From: Bradyrhizobium sp. CCGUVB1N3
GTDB lineage: Bacteria; Pseudomonadota; Alphaproteobacteria; Rhizobiales; Xanthobacteraceae
Direction: 5' to 3'
DNA: 64,000 nucleotides
NCBI RefSeq assembly: GCF_024199925.1
Contig: NZ_JANADR010000001.1
Coordinates: forward strand, 7,629,501 to 7,693,500
Shown in pieces: positions 1 through 7,261 of the stretch. The notes below the pieces were generated by a model. The model ran no database searches and was not told the DNA's origin. It saw only the letters and a list, made by a program, of their open reading frames with translations. The translations under genes and the position numbers were made by a program. How positions within the stretch are numbered: the first letter of the stretch is position 1; every line of letters begins with the position of its first letter.

Positions 1-287
1 GGGCGCGCAGCCTGATCAAGCGCTCTAACGATCCCATTTGAGCACTTGGAGTTGAGGCCGGTCCCTGCCGGGACATTTTCGGTGCGACGAAAGTGTGTCC
101 CTTTCTTCCGGGCGGCAGCTGGCTCTTTTATTCGTATGGCGATATGAAGGAAACGGCTGTTGATTAACGGTTGCTGACGACGTTCGCTTCAACCTGATCA
201 AAGATGGAGATCTCTGAACCCTTTTGACCTGCCACTGCGTATTTCCTCCAGATGGAGTTAGAGTCCGGCCCACAGAAGGACGGACAG

Positions 288-554
288 ATGAAGCGAGCAA
301 GGTTTTCGGAAGAGCAAATTATCTCGATATTGAAGGAGCATGAGGCTGGGGCGAAGACGGCTGACCTGGCTCGCAAACACGGGATCTCCGAGGCGACAAT
401 CTACAATTGGAAGGCCAAATTCGGCGGTATGGACGTCTCCGAGGCCAAGCGACTGAAGGCCTTGGAAGAGGAGAACGCAAAGCTCAAGAAGCTTCTGGCT
501 GAGCAGATGCTCGATGTAGCGGCCCTTCGCGAGCTTCTTTCAAAAAAATGGTAG
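288..554 (+). CDS. IS3-family transposase OrfA
   Basis: This is the small DNA-binding subunit of an IS3-family transposase, about 88 residues. It starts MKRARFSEEQIISILKE, the classic helix-turn-helix opening, and continues with a leucine-zipper-like segment (LKALEEENAKLKKLLAE). An in-frame start exists 12 codons upstream at 252, but the protein at 288 begins exactly where family members begin. OrfB overlaps its last codons in another frame, so a programmed -1 frameshift near 545 (an A-rich run in caaaaaaatgg) could make the OrfAB fusion that carries out transposition. OrfA alone usually acts as a repressor. Confidence 0.9.
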   Translation: MKRARFSEEQIISILKEHEAGAKTADLARKHGISEATIYNWKAKFGGMDVSEAKRLKALEEENAKLKKLLAEQMLDVAALRELLSKKW

Positions 555-1459
555 GGCCCGCCGCCAAGCGCGCTGCTGTCGCGCATCTGCAGGCCGTCAT
601 GAGCCTGTCGGAGCGGCGGGCCTGTTCGATCGTCGGGGCCGACCGAAAGATGATCCGCTATTGCTCCAGCCGCCCTCCAGAGGCAGAGCTGCGAAGCCGG
701 CTGCGCGATCTCGCCAACGAGCGGCGCCGCTTCGGTTACCGTCGGCTGTTCGTCCTGCTGCGGCGGGAGGGTGAGCCGTCGGGGATCAACCGGATCTACA
801 GGCTTTATCGGGAGGAAGGACTCGTCGTCCGCAAGCGGCGGGCCCGCCGCAAGGCCGTGGGGACCCGGGCCCCGATCCTGGTGGAGGCCAAGCCCAACGC
901 GCGCTGGTCACTGGACTTTGTCCACGACCAGTTTGCCAACGGTCGGCGCTTCCGCATCCTCAACATCATCGATGACGTGACCAAGGAATGTCTGGGGGCG
1001 ATTCCCGATACGTCAATCTCCGGACGGCGCGTCGCCCGCGAACTCACGGCAATCGTCGAACGACGCGGTAAGCCGGGAATGATCGTGTCCGACCATGGCA
1101 CCGAGTTCACCTGCAATGCCATGCTCGCCTGGTGCAAGGATGCCGCCATCGACTCGCACTTCATCGCGCCTGGCAAGCCGATGCAGAACGGCTTCATCGA
1201 AAGCCTCAATGGGCGCATGCGCGATGAGCTGCTCAACGAGACCCTGTTCTTCGACCTCGACGACGCCCGCGGCAAGATCGCTAACTGGGTCGCCGACTAC
1301 AATCTCCGACGCCCTCACTCATCGTTGAAATACCTGCCCCCCGCGGCCTATGCCGCCCACCTCACCGCAACGGACGATCGGCTACGCAACCCGACCAGCT
1401 CCGCCGATCGTCCGTTGCTCCACCCGCGCCACTTGGCGTACAAAACCCCGAGACTCTAA
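548..1459 (+). CDS. IS3-family transposase OrfB (DDE catalytic subunit)
   Basis: OrfB is the catalytic half of the IS3-family transposase, 303 residues, with an HTH_21-type region (RRFGYRRLFVLLRREG) and an rve integrase core. The three acidic residues are visible in WSLDFVHD, VSDHGTEF and NGFIESLNGR, and the C-terminus has the usual YNLRRPHSSL motif. Layout and motifs resemble the IS407/IS51 branch. No frame disruption is seen, so with OrfA and both terminal repeats the element may still be active. The start overlaps the end of orfA by 7 bp, consistent with translation by frameshifting. Confidence 0.92.
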   Translation: MVGPAAKRAAVAHLQAVMSLSERRACSIVGADRKMIRYCSSRPPEAELRSRLRDLANERRRFGYRRLFVLLRREGEPSGINRIYRLYREEGLVVRKRRARRKAVGTRAPILVEAKPNARWSLDFVHDQFANGRRFRILNIIDDVTKECLGAIPDTSISGRRVARELTAIVERRGKPGMIVSDHGTEFTCNAMLAWCKDAAIDSHFIAPGKPMQNGFIESLNGRMRDELLNETLFFDLDDARGKIANWVADYNLRRPHSSLKYLPPAAYAAHLTATDDRLRNPTSSADRPLLHPRHLAYKTPRL

Positions 1460-1519
1460 CCGTCGCTGGATGAAAACTCAGTGGCAGCTCACTTTTACCG
1501 AAGCCTTTCCGACCGAGCT

Positions 1520-2060
1520 GCTCTCACGAAGCATGATTGCCAGAAGCGGCGCATTTGCGGTGGTGAGTCAGGCTCTGTATCCAACAGGGGCTTGCGATCT
1601 GGAGCCCCTGCGGGATCTGCCAGAGGTATTCGGCCCATATGCCACTTGCTACAACCGCTTCGTTCGCCGAGAGGAGGGCTGGTGTCTGGGGGCGCATCAT
1701 AGACGCACTTGCTTCTGCCCATGATGCCGCTGCCAGATGATCGAGCGATGCAGGCTCTTTGCTCAGGAGCCATGCGGGGGAGGCCACCGCACATTTGGCG
1801 CAGCCGTCGATGAGCTTTGCGCGCGGGCGGCCGTCTATCGGTAGACGGTCGCTTCGCTGCCTTCAAAACCGCAGAGCTTGACCTCTGTCAACAATTGGCG
1901 ACGCGCGGCGTCACCCTCTTCCCAGCGCTTTTCCAGATAATCTCGGAAAGGACCAACGAGGACGGATGCTGCGGGTCGCTGCCGGTGCTGCAGAGTCACC
2001 GCCTGCAGCAAGCAAGCGCTCGACTGTCCTCACGCTCATGCCGATCCGCGGCGCGATCCC
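1520..2060 (-). pseudogene. Transposase relic with ISL3-like helix-turn-helix
   Basis: On the minus strand a broken frame reads IAPRIGMSVRTVERLLAAGG near 2050-1990. After frame changes it gives a GPFRDYLEKRWEEG-like stretch near 1940-1890. Both resemble the N-terminal half of ISL3-family transposases. Nothing after that is continuous. I recognise the family only from these two short motifs, so the call is tentative and the lower boundary is arbitrary. No intact gene is visible between the IS3 element and the IS5 relic. Confidence 0.35.
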
Positions 2061-2137
2061 GCGCGACGACGGGCGGTCGCGTGCAAGTCGAGGATTTCGC
2101 CATAGTCGTTTGTGAAGAACGTTTCTGAGCAGCGTTT

Positions 2138-2618
2138 TTACGCAAGGTGTGGTTGCGATAGGCGGCGACAGAGTATCCATAACAGGCCGCGTAAAAGTTC
2201 CGCGAGCCAGCGTCGGAGCAGGCTGAAGTTGTAGCCGGCGGCGGCGAGCACGGCGTTGATGCGGTCGCCGTCGCGGCCCTTGAGATGGTTACGGCGCATC
2301 CGGTGGTCGTCCTTGAGATGGCCAATCACAGGCTCGACGGCGGCGCGACGCCGCATCTCGCGACGGATCGCTTTGGTGACACGGCGAACTTGGCCGCTGA
2401 TCCAGACCTTGAACCGGTCGGATAGTTGTGGCCACGGTAGCCCTTGTCGCCGTGGATGCGGCGCGCTGCAACACCTGTGAGCTTTTCGAGGTCGGCGATG
2501 ACGGGACCGAGCGTGTGGCCGTCATAGGGATTGCCGTGCAGGGCCTTGGCATGCAGCACAAACTGCCCGCCTTTGGGCGCGGTGGCAGGCGTGGCAAGCG
2601 AGACTTTGCAACCAATCT
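2138..2618 (-). pseudogene. IS5-type transposase, C-terminal half, split and frameshifted
   Basis: On the minus strand the frame reads GCKVSLATPATAPKGG, then LHAKALHGNPYDGHT and HGDKGYRGHNYP (2559-2400). After a frameshift near 2350 it continues RRRAAVEPVIGHLKDDHRM to about 2138. This is the C-terminal half of a DDE transposase whose N-terminal half lies at 4007-4626. The two halves are separated by an IS110-type element at 2619-4006. The frameshift, plus a missing central segment at the junction, shows the gene was already dead or decayed after the insertion. Confidence 0.82.
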
Positions 2619-2633
2619 ATGGACCACGCCCGC

Positions 2634-2902
2634 GTTGCAAGAGGAATCAACAAAAGGATGTAGCGGTCTGCGCCAATCTATCCGGCTTCAATTTGAGGCT
2701 GTCGCCTCGAGCCAATATGGATATCCGCCCACTCCTGTCCTCAATAACTCGACGGCCTCGACAAGGGGCCCATGGCTGCGAACCAGGCTTCAGAAGTGTC
2801 GGTGGAACCGTTTCTCCATTCGTCCTTTCCGTCTCGCAAACCTCGGCGGGATATTGTGCCCTTCCGATTGAGATCGTGGATCCTTCTTCCCGGTCGTGTG
2901 TC
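2634..2902 (-). ncRNA. Candidate bridge/seek RNA region of the IS110-type element
   Basis: This 269-bp segment lies between the transposase stop codon and the element end and has no supported ORF. In IS1111-type elements a structured guide RNA (bridge RNA or seekRNA) that specifies target and donor is encoded downstream of the recombinase, which is exactly this position and size. The assignment is by position only. I did not fold the RNA or identify its guide loops. Confidence 0.35.
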
Positions 2903-3946
2903 TTAGGCGGTCTGGCCTAAGAAATTGGCGTCGTAGTCACGGCCCTTTGCGAGCATGCTCCAGGCCATGCGCGCGAGTTTTGCGGCCAAGGCGACAACCA
3001 GTACATTCGAGTGGAGCCGCTTGGACGCTGCTTCCAACCAGGCTCCAAACCCGTGCCTGGACCAAGTCTGGCGCCTCAGAAGCACGGCTCTGGCCCCTTG
3101 AATGAAGAGCGTTCGCAGGTACCGGTTGCCGCGCCTCGATATGCGGCCGAGAATGGTTCGATCGCCGGTCGAGAATTGTTTCGGTACCAGACCAAGCCAT
3201 GCCGCAAAGTCGCGGCCCTTGCGAAAAGCATCGCCAGTCCCGATCGCGGCGAGCATCGCGCTTGAGATGATCGGTCCGACGCCCGGCGCAGTCATCAGCC
3301 GATGACAGTGTGCATGCTGCTCGGCGAGCTCGTTGATTTCTTTCGTAATTGATGTAACCCGCCGGTCGAGATAGCGCCAGTCCTCGACCAAGTCCTGAAC
3401 GAGCTGAACTACTCGAGGCGACAGGTTATCCGAGGGCATTGAGAGAAGCTGAGGAAGCGCCAATCGGAGTGCTGCCGCTCCCTGCCGAACCGGCAGCCCT
3501 CGCTCGAGTAGAAAGCCCCGGATTTGATTGATGACCGCTGTTCGCTGCGTCACCAGTCGACTGCGCACTCTGTGGAGCGCCTGCAAATCGAGCTGCTCCG
3601 TCGATTTCAATGGGACGAATCGCATTGTCGGGCGCTGAACGGCTTCGGCGATGGCTTCAGCGTCACGGAAGTCATTCTTGTGACCCTTGAGGTACGGCTT
3701 CACATATTGTGCTGGCAAGAGCCGGACTTGATGGCCTAATTTTTCGAGCCTCCGACCGATGTGGTGTGCTCCTGCACAAGCCTCCATTCCGATCAGGCAG
3801 GACGGAACATTGGCCAGCGACTGCTCCAGCTGATTTCTCGATCGCTTCTTGCGTAGGGCGATTGCTCCCATAGCATCGAGCCCCACCACATGGAATGTGT
3901 TTTTCCCTAGATCGATGCCAATCGTGACAATGTTCGTAGTGGACAT
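2903..3946 (-). CDS. IS110-family transposase (DEDD recombinase)
   Basis: This 347-residue transposase opens with MSTTNIVTIGIDLGKNTFHV, the DEDD_Tnp_IS110 (RuvC-like) domain. The acidic residues are seen in IGIDLGK, GMEACAGAH and KNDFRDAEAIAEA. The C-terminal Transposase_20 domain has the helix-hairpin-helix segment MTAPGVGPIISS and the conserved SRRGNRYLRTLFIQGARA with its catalytic serine region. An upstream in-frame ATG at 4006 lies inside the terminal repeat, so the start at 3946 fits better. The frame is intact. Confidence 0.93.
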   Translation of the reverse strand: MSTTNIVTIGIDLGKNTFHVVGLDAMGAIALRKKRSRNQLEQSLANVPSCLIGMEACAGAHHIGRRLEKLGHQVRLLPAQYVKPYLKGHKNDFRDAEAIAEAVQRPTMRFVPLKSTEQLDLQALHRVRSRLVTQRTAVINQIRGFLLERGLPVRQGAAALRLALPQLLSMPSDNLSPRVVQLVQDLVEDWRYLDRRVTSITKEINELAEQHAHCHRLMTAPGVGPIISSAMLAAIGTGDAFRKGRDFAAWLGLVPKQFSTGDRTILGRISRRGNRYLRTLFIQGARAVLLRRQTWSRHGFGAWLEAASKRLHSNVLVVALAAKLARMAWSMLAKGRDYDANFLGQTA

Positions 3947-4006
3947 GGCTTGTGCTCCTTCTCTTGCCGGGGCTTCATGTTGCCGCTGAGAGCGGGCGTG
4001 GTCCAT

Positions 4007-4626
4007 GCCATTAACTCGTAAGGTGCCCGCCCTACCATGATGGCGGCGCGCTTGGCCACGCGCAGATAGCTCTGGCGCAGTTCGACGCTCTCGCGTTTGG
4101 CCAAATCGACCAGCTTCTCGATCGCCCGGTGCATAAGCCGCCCATCGCTCGGATGCGCGATCGCCTTCTCTTGGACGGTGGTGTCCACAACGACCCGCTC
4201 GAGATATTTGGTCGCGATCGCCCCAGTTCGGTGCGCCACCGAGAGGCTTTCTTGCAATAGCGCAGCGATCTGCTCCTCACCCAGCCGCTGGCGCCAGCGG
4301 GTCAGCGACGAGCGATCGAACGGCAGGTCGTGCCGGAACACCACCTCGCCGCAAAAATACTGAAAAGACGGGTTCTCGACCCACCTGTCGCACAGTGCCT
4401 CGTCAGAGAGATTGTGCATGTGCTTGAGGATGAACAGTCCGGCTACCAATCGTGTCGGCAACGGTGGCTGCCCCGGCCCGAGGCGACAGACCGAACTGAA
4501 GCGTCCCGCCAGGAAGTCCCAATCGATCTCCGCCGCCAGACGCACCAACGGATGGCGAAGGTTGATGATCTTCTCCAGAGATGGACGAAACAGATCGTCC
4601 TGACGATCGTCGCGCGGATGGCTCAT
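4007..4626 (-). pseudogene. IS5-type transposase, N-terminal half, truncated
   Basis: The frame starts MSHPRDDRQDDLFRPSLEKI and runs through a DUF772-type N-terminal domain (LPTRLVAGLFILKHMHNLSD, CDRWVENPSFQYFCGEV) to VVVDTTVQEKAIAHPSD. It then reaches RVAKRAAIMVGRAPYE, where the IS110-type element begins. The rest of the protein lies at 2138-2618. Comparing the join (VGR-APYE and GCKVSL) with full-length relatives as I remember them, a central stretch of roughly 60-70 residues is missing. An internal deletion therefore seems to have preceded or accompanied the insertion. Confidence 0.82.
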
Positions 4627-5047
4627 GGGTTCTCCCCAACAGCGAATCTCGCCGTCAAAGGAATCACGAAGTCGCCAAATCCGGAATCTGGAGGGTTCTG
4701 TGAGGTCGCGCTCACGCGAGGGCGCGGCAGGCGCTTATGACGCGACCTCATTGAAGCCGGATTGAACGAAGGCGCGGGAGGCTATGCGCGGTTTTGCAGC
4801 TATGGGGATTGTTTGAGATCGCAATGCCCGATGTGCTGGCCCGGCGCGTGAGGCAAAGACACGGGATGTGCGCATCGAGGAAGAGTTGAGATCAGACGCG
4901 CTTCGCCGGAGATCGCGATAGGCGTTTTGCTGCATCGGACCGTTGTTGTCGCGCAGTGTGACAGCACGGATTCGACATCGTCCGCGATGATCGAGACGTT
5001 GGGAGCGAAATGACGAATGATGATCGTCGTGCACGGCATGACTTGGC
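4627..5047. other. No gene seen
   Basis: This is the upstream flank of the IS5-type element and the 3' flank of the IS91-type transposase. Only short shadow frames are present. I could not define the outer inverted repeat of the IS5-type element here. Confidence 0.5.
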
Positions 5048-6274
5048 TCACGATGTGTCGCATCGGAACGGTGATGTTCGAGGGCTGGGGCGTCTGAAGC
5101 TATGTCGAAAGCGCTCAATGATGCGCATGACGCCACCACAATCGGGACAGGCAGGAACCTCGGCCCACGTCAGGGCTTCCGAATCCACAGGCGACGGCTC
5201 GCCATCGTTTGATGCTGTCCGCTCACGCTCGAGAAGTTTGCGGCAAAGGGCGAGTTTGGCAGCGCGATGGCCGTTGGCCATGAAGCCGAAGTGGCGGATG
5301 CGATGGAAGCCATCGGGCAGCGTGTGAAGAAGGAAGCGGCGGATGAACTCGTCGGGCTTGAGCTTCATGATCTTTGTCGCGCCGTTCTGGCGGTAGTCCT
5401 TCCAGGTAAAGGCGACGTGATCTTCGTCGAGGGCGACGAGCCGGCTGTTGGCTATTGCAACGCGATGGGTATAGCGGCCGAGATAGGCCAGCACCTGCGC
5501 GGGGCCGCCGAACGGCCGTTTGGCGTAGACGACCCAGTTGATGTGTCGCATAGCGACGAGGTGAGCTGCGAAGGCAGCAGGCTCCGCCAGGGATGCGAGA
5601 TCGCTGAAGAAGTTCAGGGTGCCAGCGTCGAAGGCGGAGGTCAGACGTTCGAGGAACAGGCGTCTGAACAGCCGGGCGAGCGGTTTGATGGCCAGGAAGA
5701 AGTTTGGTCGGCTGACGATCCAGCGCGCGCCATCGGGCGAGAGGCCGCCACCCGGAACGACGCAATGGACGTGGGGATGATGCATCAGCGCCTGCCCCCA
5801 AGTGTGGAGGACGGCGACGACGCCGATCTCGGCACCGAGCCGGCGTGGATTGGCGGCGAGTGTCGACATCGCCTCGGCGGCAGCTTTGAACAGGATCGCA
5901 TAAACGATGGCCTTGTTCTGAAAGGCGATCGCGGCGATCGGAGCCGGCAGTGTGAAAACGACGTGGAAATAGGGGACCGGCAGCAGGTCGGCTTGACGCG
6001 CGGCGAGCCACTCGGCCCGGGCTGGCCCCTGACACTTCGGACAGTGCCGGTTGCGACAGGAATTATAGGCGATCCGCGTCATGCCGCAGTCGTCGCAAGC
6101 CTCCATGTGGCCGCCGAGCGCCTCGGTCCGGCACGCCACGATCGCGCTCATCACGCGCCGCTCGACCCGACCGAGATGACCGGCACGGTCACGACGATAG
6201 GCGTCGCCATGCCAGCGCAGGACATTGGCGATCTCGATGGCGGGTCTGGGTGGGCGGACGTCGGGGCGAGCCAT
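5048..6274 (-). CDS. IS91-family transposase (rolling-circle, HUH type)
   Basis: This 408-residue protein is a Y2-transposase family member. An N-terminal zinc-binding domain has paired cysteines (ACDDCGMTR, SCRNRHCPKCQG). The HUH metal-binding motif is visible in HPHVHCVVPGGG and the catalytic tyrosine region in YLGRYTHRVAIANSRL. Such enzymes nick single strands and move DNA by rolling-circle replication without target duplications. I chose ATG 6274 (MARPDVRPPRPAIEIA) over 6283 because family members begin with this sequence. A tyrosine recombinase ends 22 bp upstream in the same direction, suggesting one operon. Confidence 0.93.
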   Translation of the reverse strand: MARPDVRPPRPAIEIANVLRWHGDAYRRDRAGHLGRVERRVMSAIVACRTEALGGHMEACDDCGMTRIAYNSCRNRHCPKCQGPARAEWLAARQADLLPVPYFHVVFTLPAPIAAIAFQNKAIVYAILFKAAAEAMSTLAANPRRLGAEIGVVAVLHTWGQALMHHPHVHCVVPGGGLSPDGARWIVSRPNFFLAIKPLARLFRRLFLERLTSAFDAGTLNFFSDLASLAEPAAFAAHLVAMRHINWVVYAKRPFGGPAQVLAYLGRYTHRVAIANSRLVALDEDHVAFTWKDYRQNGATKIMKLKPDEFIRRFLLHTLPDGFHRIRHFGFMANGHRAAKLALCRKLLERERTASNDGEPSPVDSEALTWAEVPACPDCGGVMRIIERFRHSFRRPSPRTSPFRCDTS

Positions 6275-6295
6275 AACCCGCATCCCGACGCGCTG

Positions 6296-7156
6296 TCATC
6301 CAGATGGCGTAACTTCCAGCGATAGGCGGTCGAGCGGGCTCTGCGTCGCCCGGATCGTATGGGTGGCAACCTGCGTGTAGCGCGCCGTCGACGACAAATT
6401 GTTGTGCCCGAGAAGAACCTGGATGATCCGGATGTCGGTTCCCTTCTCGAGAAGATGCGTCGCGAAGCTGTGGCGCAGCGTGTGCAGCGTGACGCGCTTG
6501 GTCAGGCCCGCAGCCTTCACCGCCGACCGACAGGCGGCGTGCAACACGATCTGATCGATCGGATGATCTTCGTCACGACCAGGGAATAGATAAAGCCGCG
6601 GCCGGGCGAGCCGCCAGTACGTGCGCAGGATGCCCAGCAGCTGGGGCGACAGCATCACGTTGCGATCCTTCGCCCCCTTGCCGTGGCGCACCTGGATGAC
6701 GCCGCGGGCGCTGTCGATGTCTTCGATCCGCAGTCCCGCAACCTCCGAGGCCCTGAGTCCGGCCGCATAGGCCGTGGTGAGCGCGGCGCGGCTCTTCAGG
6801 CTGGACACGGCCTCGAGGAACTGAACCACTTCGTCGGCGCTGAGCACGACCGGCAGCTTGCGCGGTTCTCGCGCATAGGGAATGCGCTCCGGGATCAGCG
6901 CCTCGCCGAGCGTGACGCCGTAGAAAAACCGTAGCGCACAGACGATCTGGTTCAGCGCCGGCCATGAGATGCCGGTCGAGACCAGATGCACCTGGAAGGC
7001 GCGGACGTCTTCCAGCTCTAACCGGTCAGGCGATCGGCCAAAATAGCGGCTGAACTTCGAAACCGCGCTGATGTAGGATCGTTGCGTCGCCGGCGACAGA
7101 TTGCGGACGGTCATGTCTTCGATCATGCGGCGGCGAAGAGGGCTCAAATCGGCCAT
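6296..7156 (-). CDS. Tyrosine recombinase partner of the IS91-type transposase
   Basis: This 286-residue XerC/D-like integrase starts MADLSPLRRRMIEDMTVRN. It has an N-terminal SAM-like DNA-binding domain (RSYISAVSKFSRYFG) and a catalytic domain. The catalytic residues can be seen: Arg in AAGLRASEVAGL, Lys in HGKGAKDR, the HTLRHSFATHLLE box, HNN for the second histidine, and Tyr in STARYTQV. The open frame extends far upstream, but that extra sequence is not integrase-like and would run toward the group II intron. It is co-directional with, and just upstream of, the IS91-type transposase; such pairs are common in Rhizobiales IS91-like elements. Confidence 0.9.
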   Translation of the reverse strand: MADLSPLRRRMIEDMTVRNLSPATQRSYISAVSKFSRYFGRSPDRLELEDVRAFQVHLVSTGISWPALNQIVCALRFFYGVTLGEALIPERIPYAREPRKLPVVLSADEVVQFLEAVSSLKSRAALTTAYAAGLRASEVAGLRIEDIDSARGVIQVRHGKGAKDRNVMLSPQLLGILRTYWRLARPRLYLFPGRDEDHPIDQIVLHAACRSAVKAAGLTKRVTLHTLRHSFATHLLEKGTDIRIIQVLLGHNNLSSTARYTQVATHTIRATQSPLDRLSLEVTPSG

Positions 7157-7165
7157 CTCGATACT

Positions 7166-7212
7166 CCTGGCTAAGGGGGTGGGCTCCAACACCCACATCC
7201 TCTCAGCCAGGA
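7166..7212. repeat. Nested inverted repeat near the IS91-type element end
   Basis: tcctggct at 7166-7173 pairs with agccagga at 7205-7212. Inside it gtggg at 7179-7183 pairs with cccac at 7192-7196. The structure is just upstream of the tyrosine recombinase gene. It could be the hairpin-bearing terminus of the IS91-like element or a transcription signal; this is inference from position. Confidence 0.45.
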
Positions 7213-7261
7213 GGCGATCTACGCCACCTTGCCTCTCACGCCGCGGTAGCGGCTTCGTTGT

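Larger units (their letters stand above)
225..1491 (+). mobile_element. Complete IS3-family insertion sequence
   Basis: The ends form an imperfect inverted repeat: tgacctgccactg at 225-237 and cagtggcagctca at 1479-1491, with similarity continuing inward (cctccag against ctggatg). The 4-bp sequence cttt lies directly outside both ends (221-224 and 1492-1495), a target duplication of the 3-4 bp size usual for IS3 elements. Inside are two overlapping frames, orfA and orfB, as expected for this family. The element appears structurally intact. Confidence 0.88.
2619..4006 (-). mobile_element. IS110-family (IS1111-type) element inserted in an IS5-type transposase gene
   Basis: The borders carry a perfect 15-bp inverted repeat: atggaccacgcccgc at 2619-2633 and its complement gcgggcgtggtccat at 3992-4006. 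Terminal or subterminal inverted repeats are typical of the IS1111 subgroup and absent from classical IS110. The transposase lies close to one end (about 45 bp from the right repeat) and leaves about 270 bp of non-coding DNA downstream. Flanking sequence on each side is the interrupted IS5-type transposase gene. Confidence 0.8.

Noticed and set aside
5267..6325. A 352-codon plus-strand open frame
   Set aside because: It is the antisense shadow of the IS91-type transposase; the minus-strand frame carries zinc-finger and HUH motifs.
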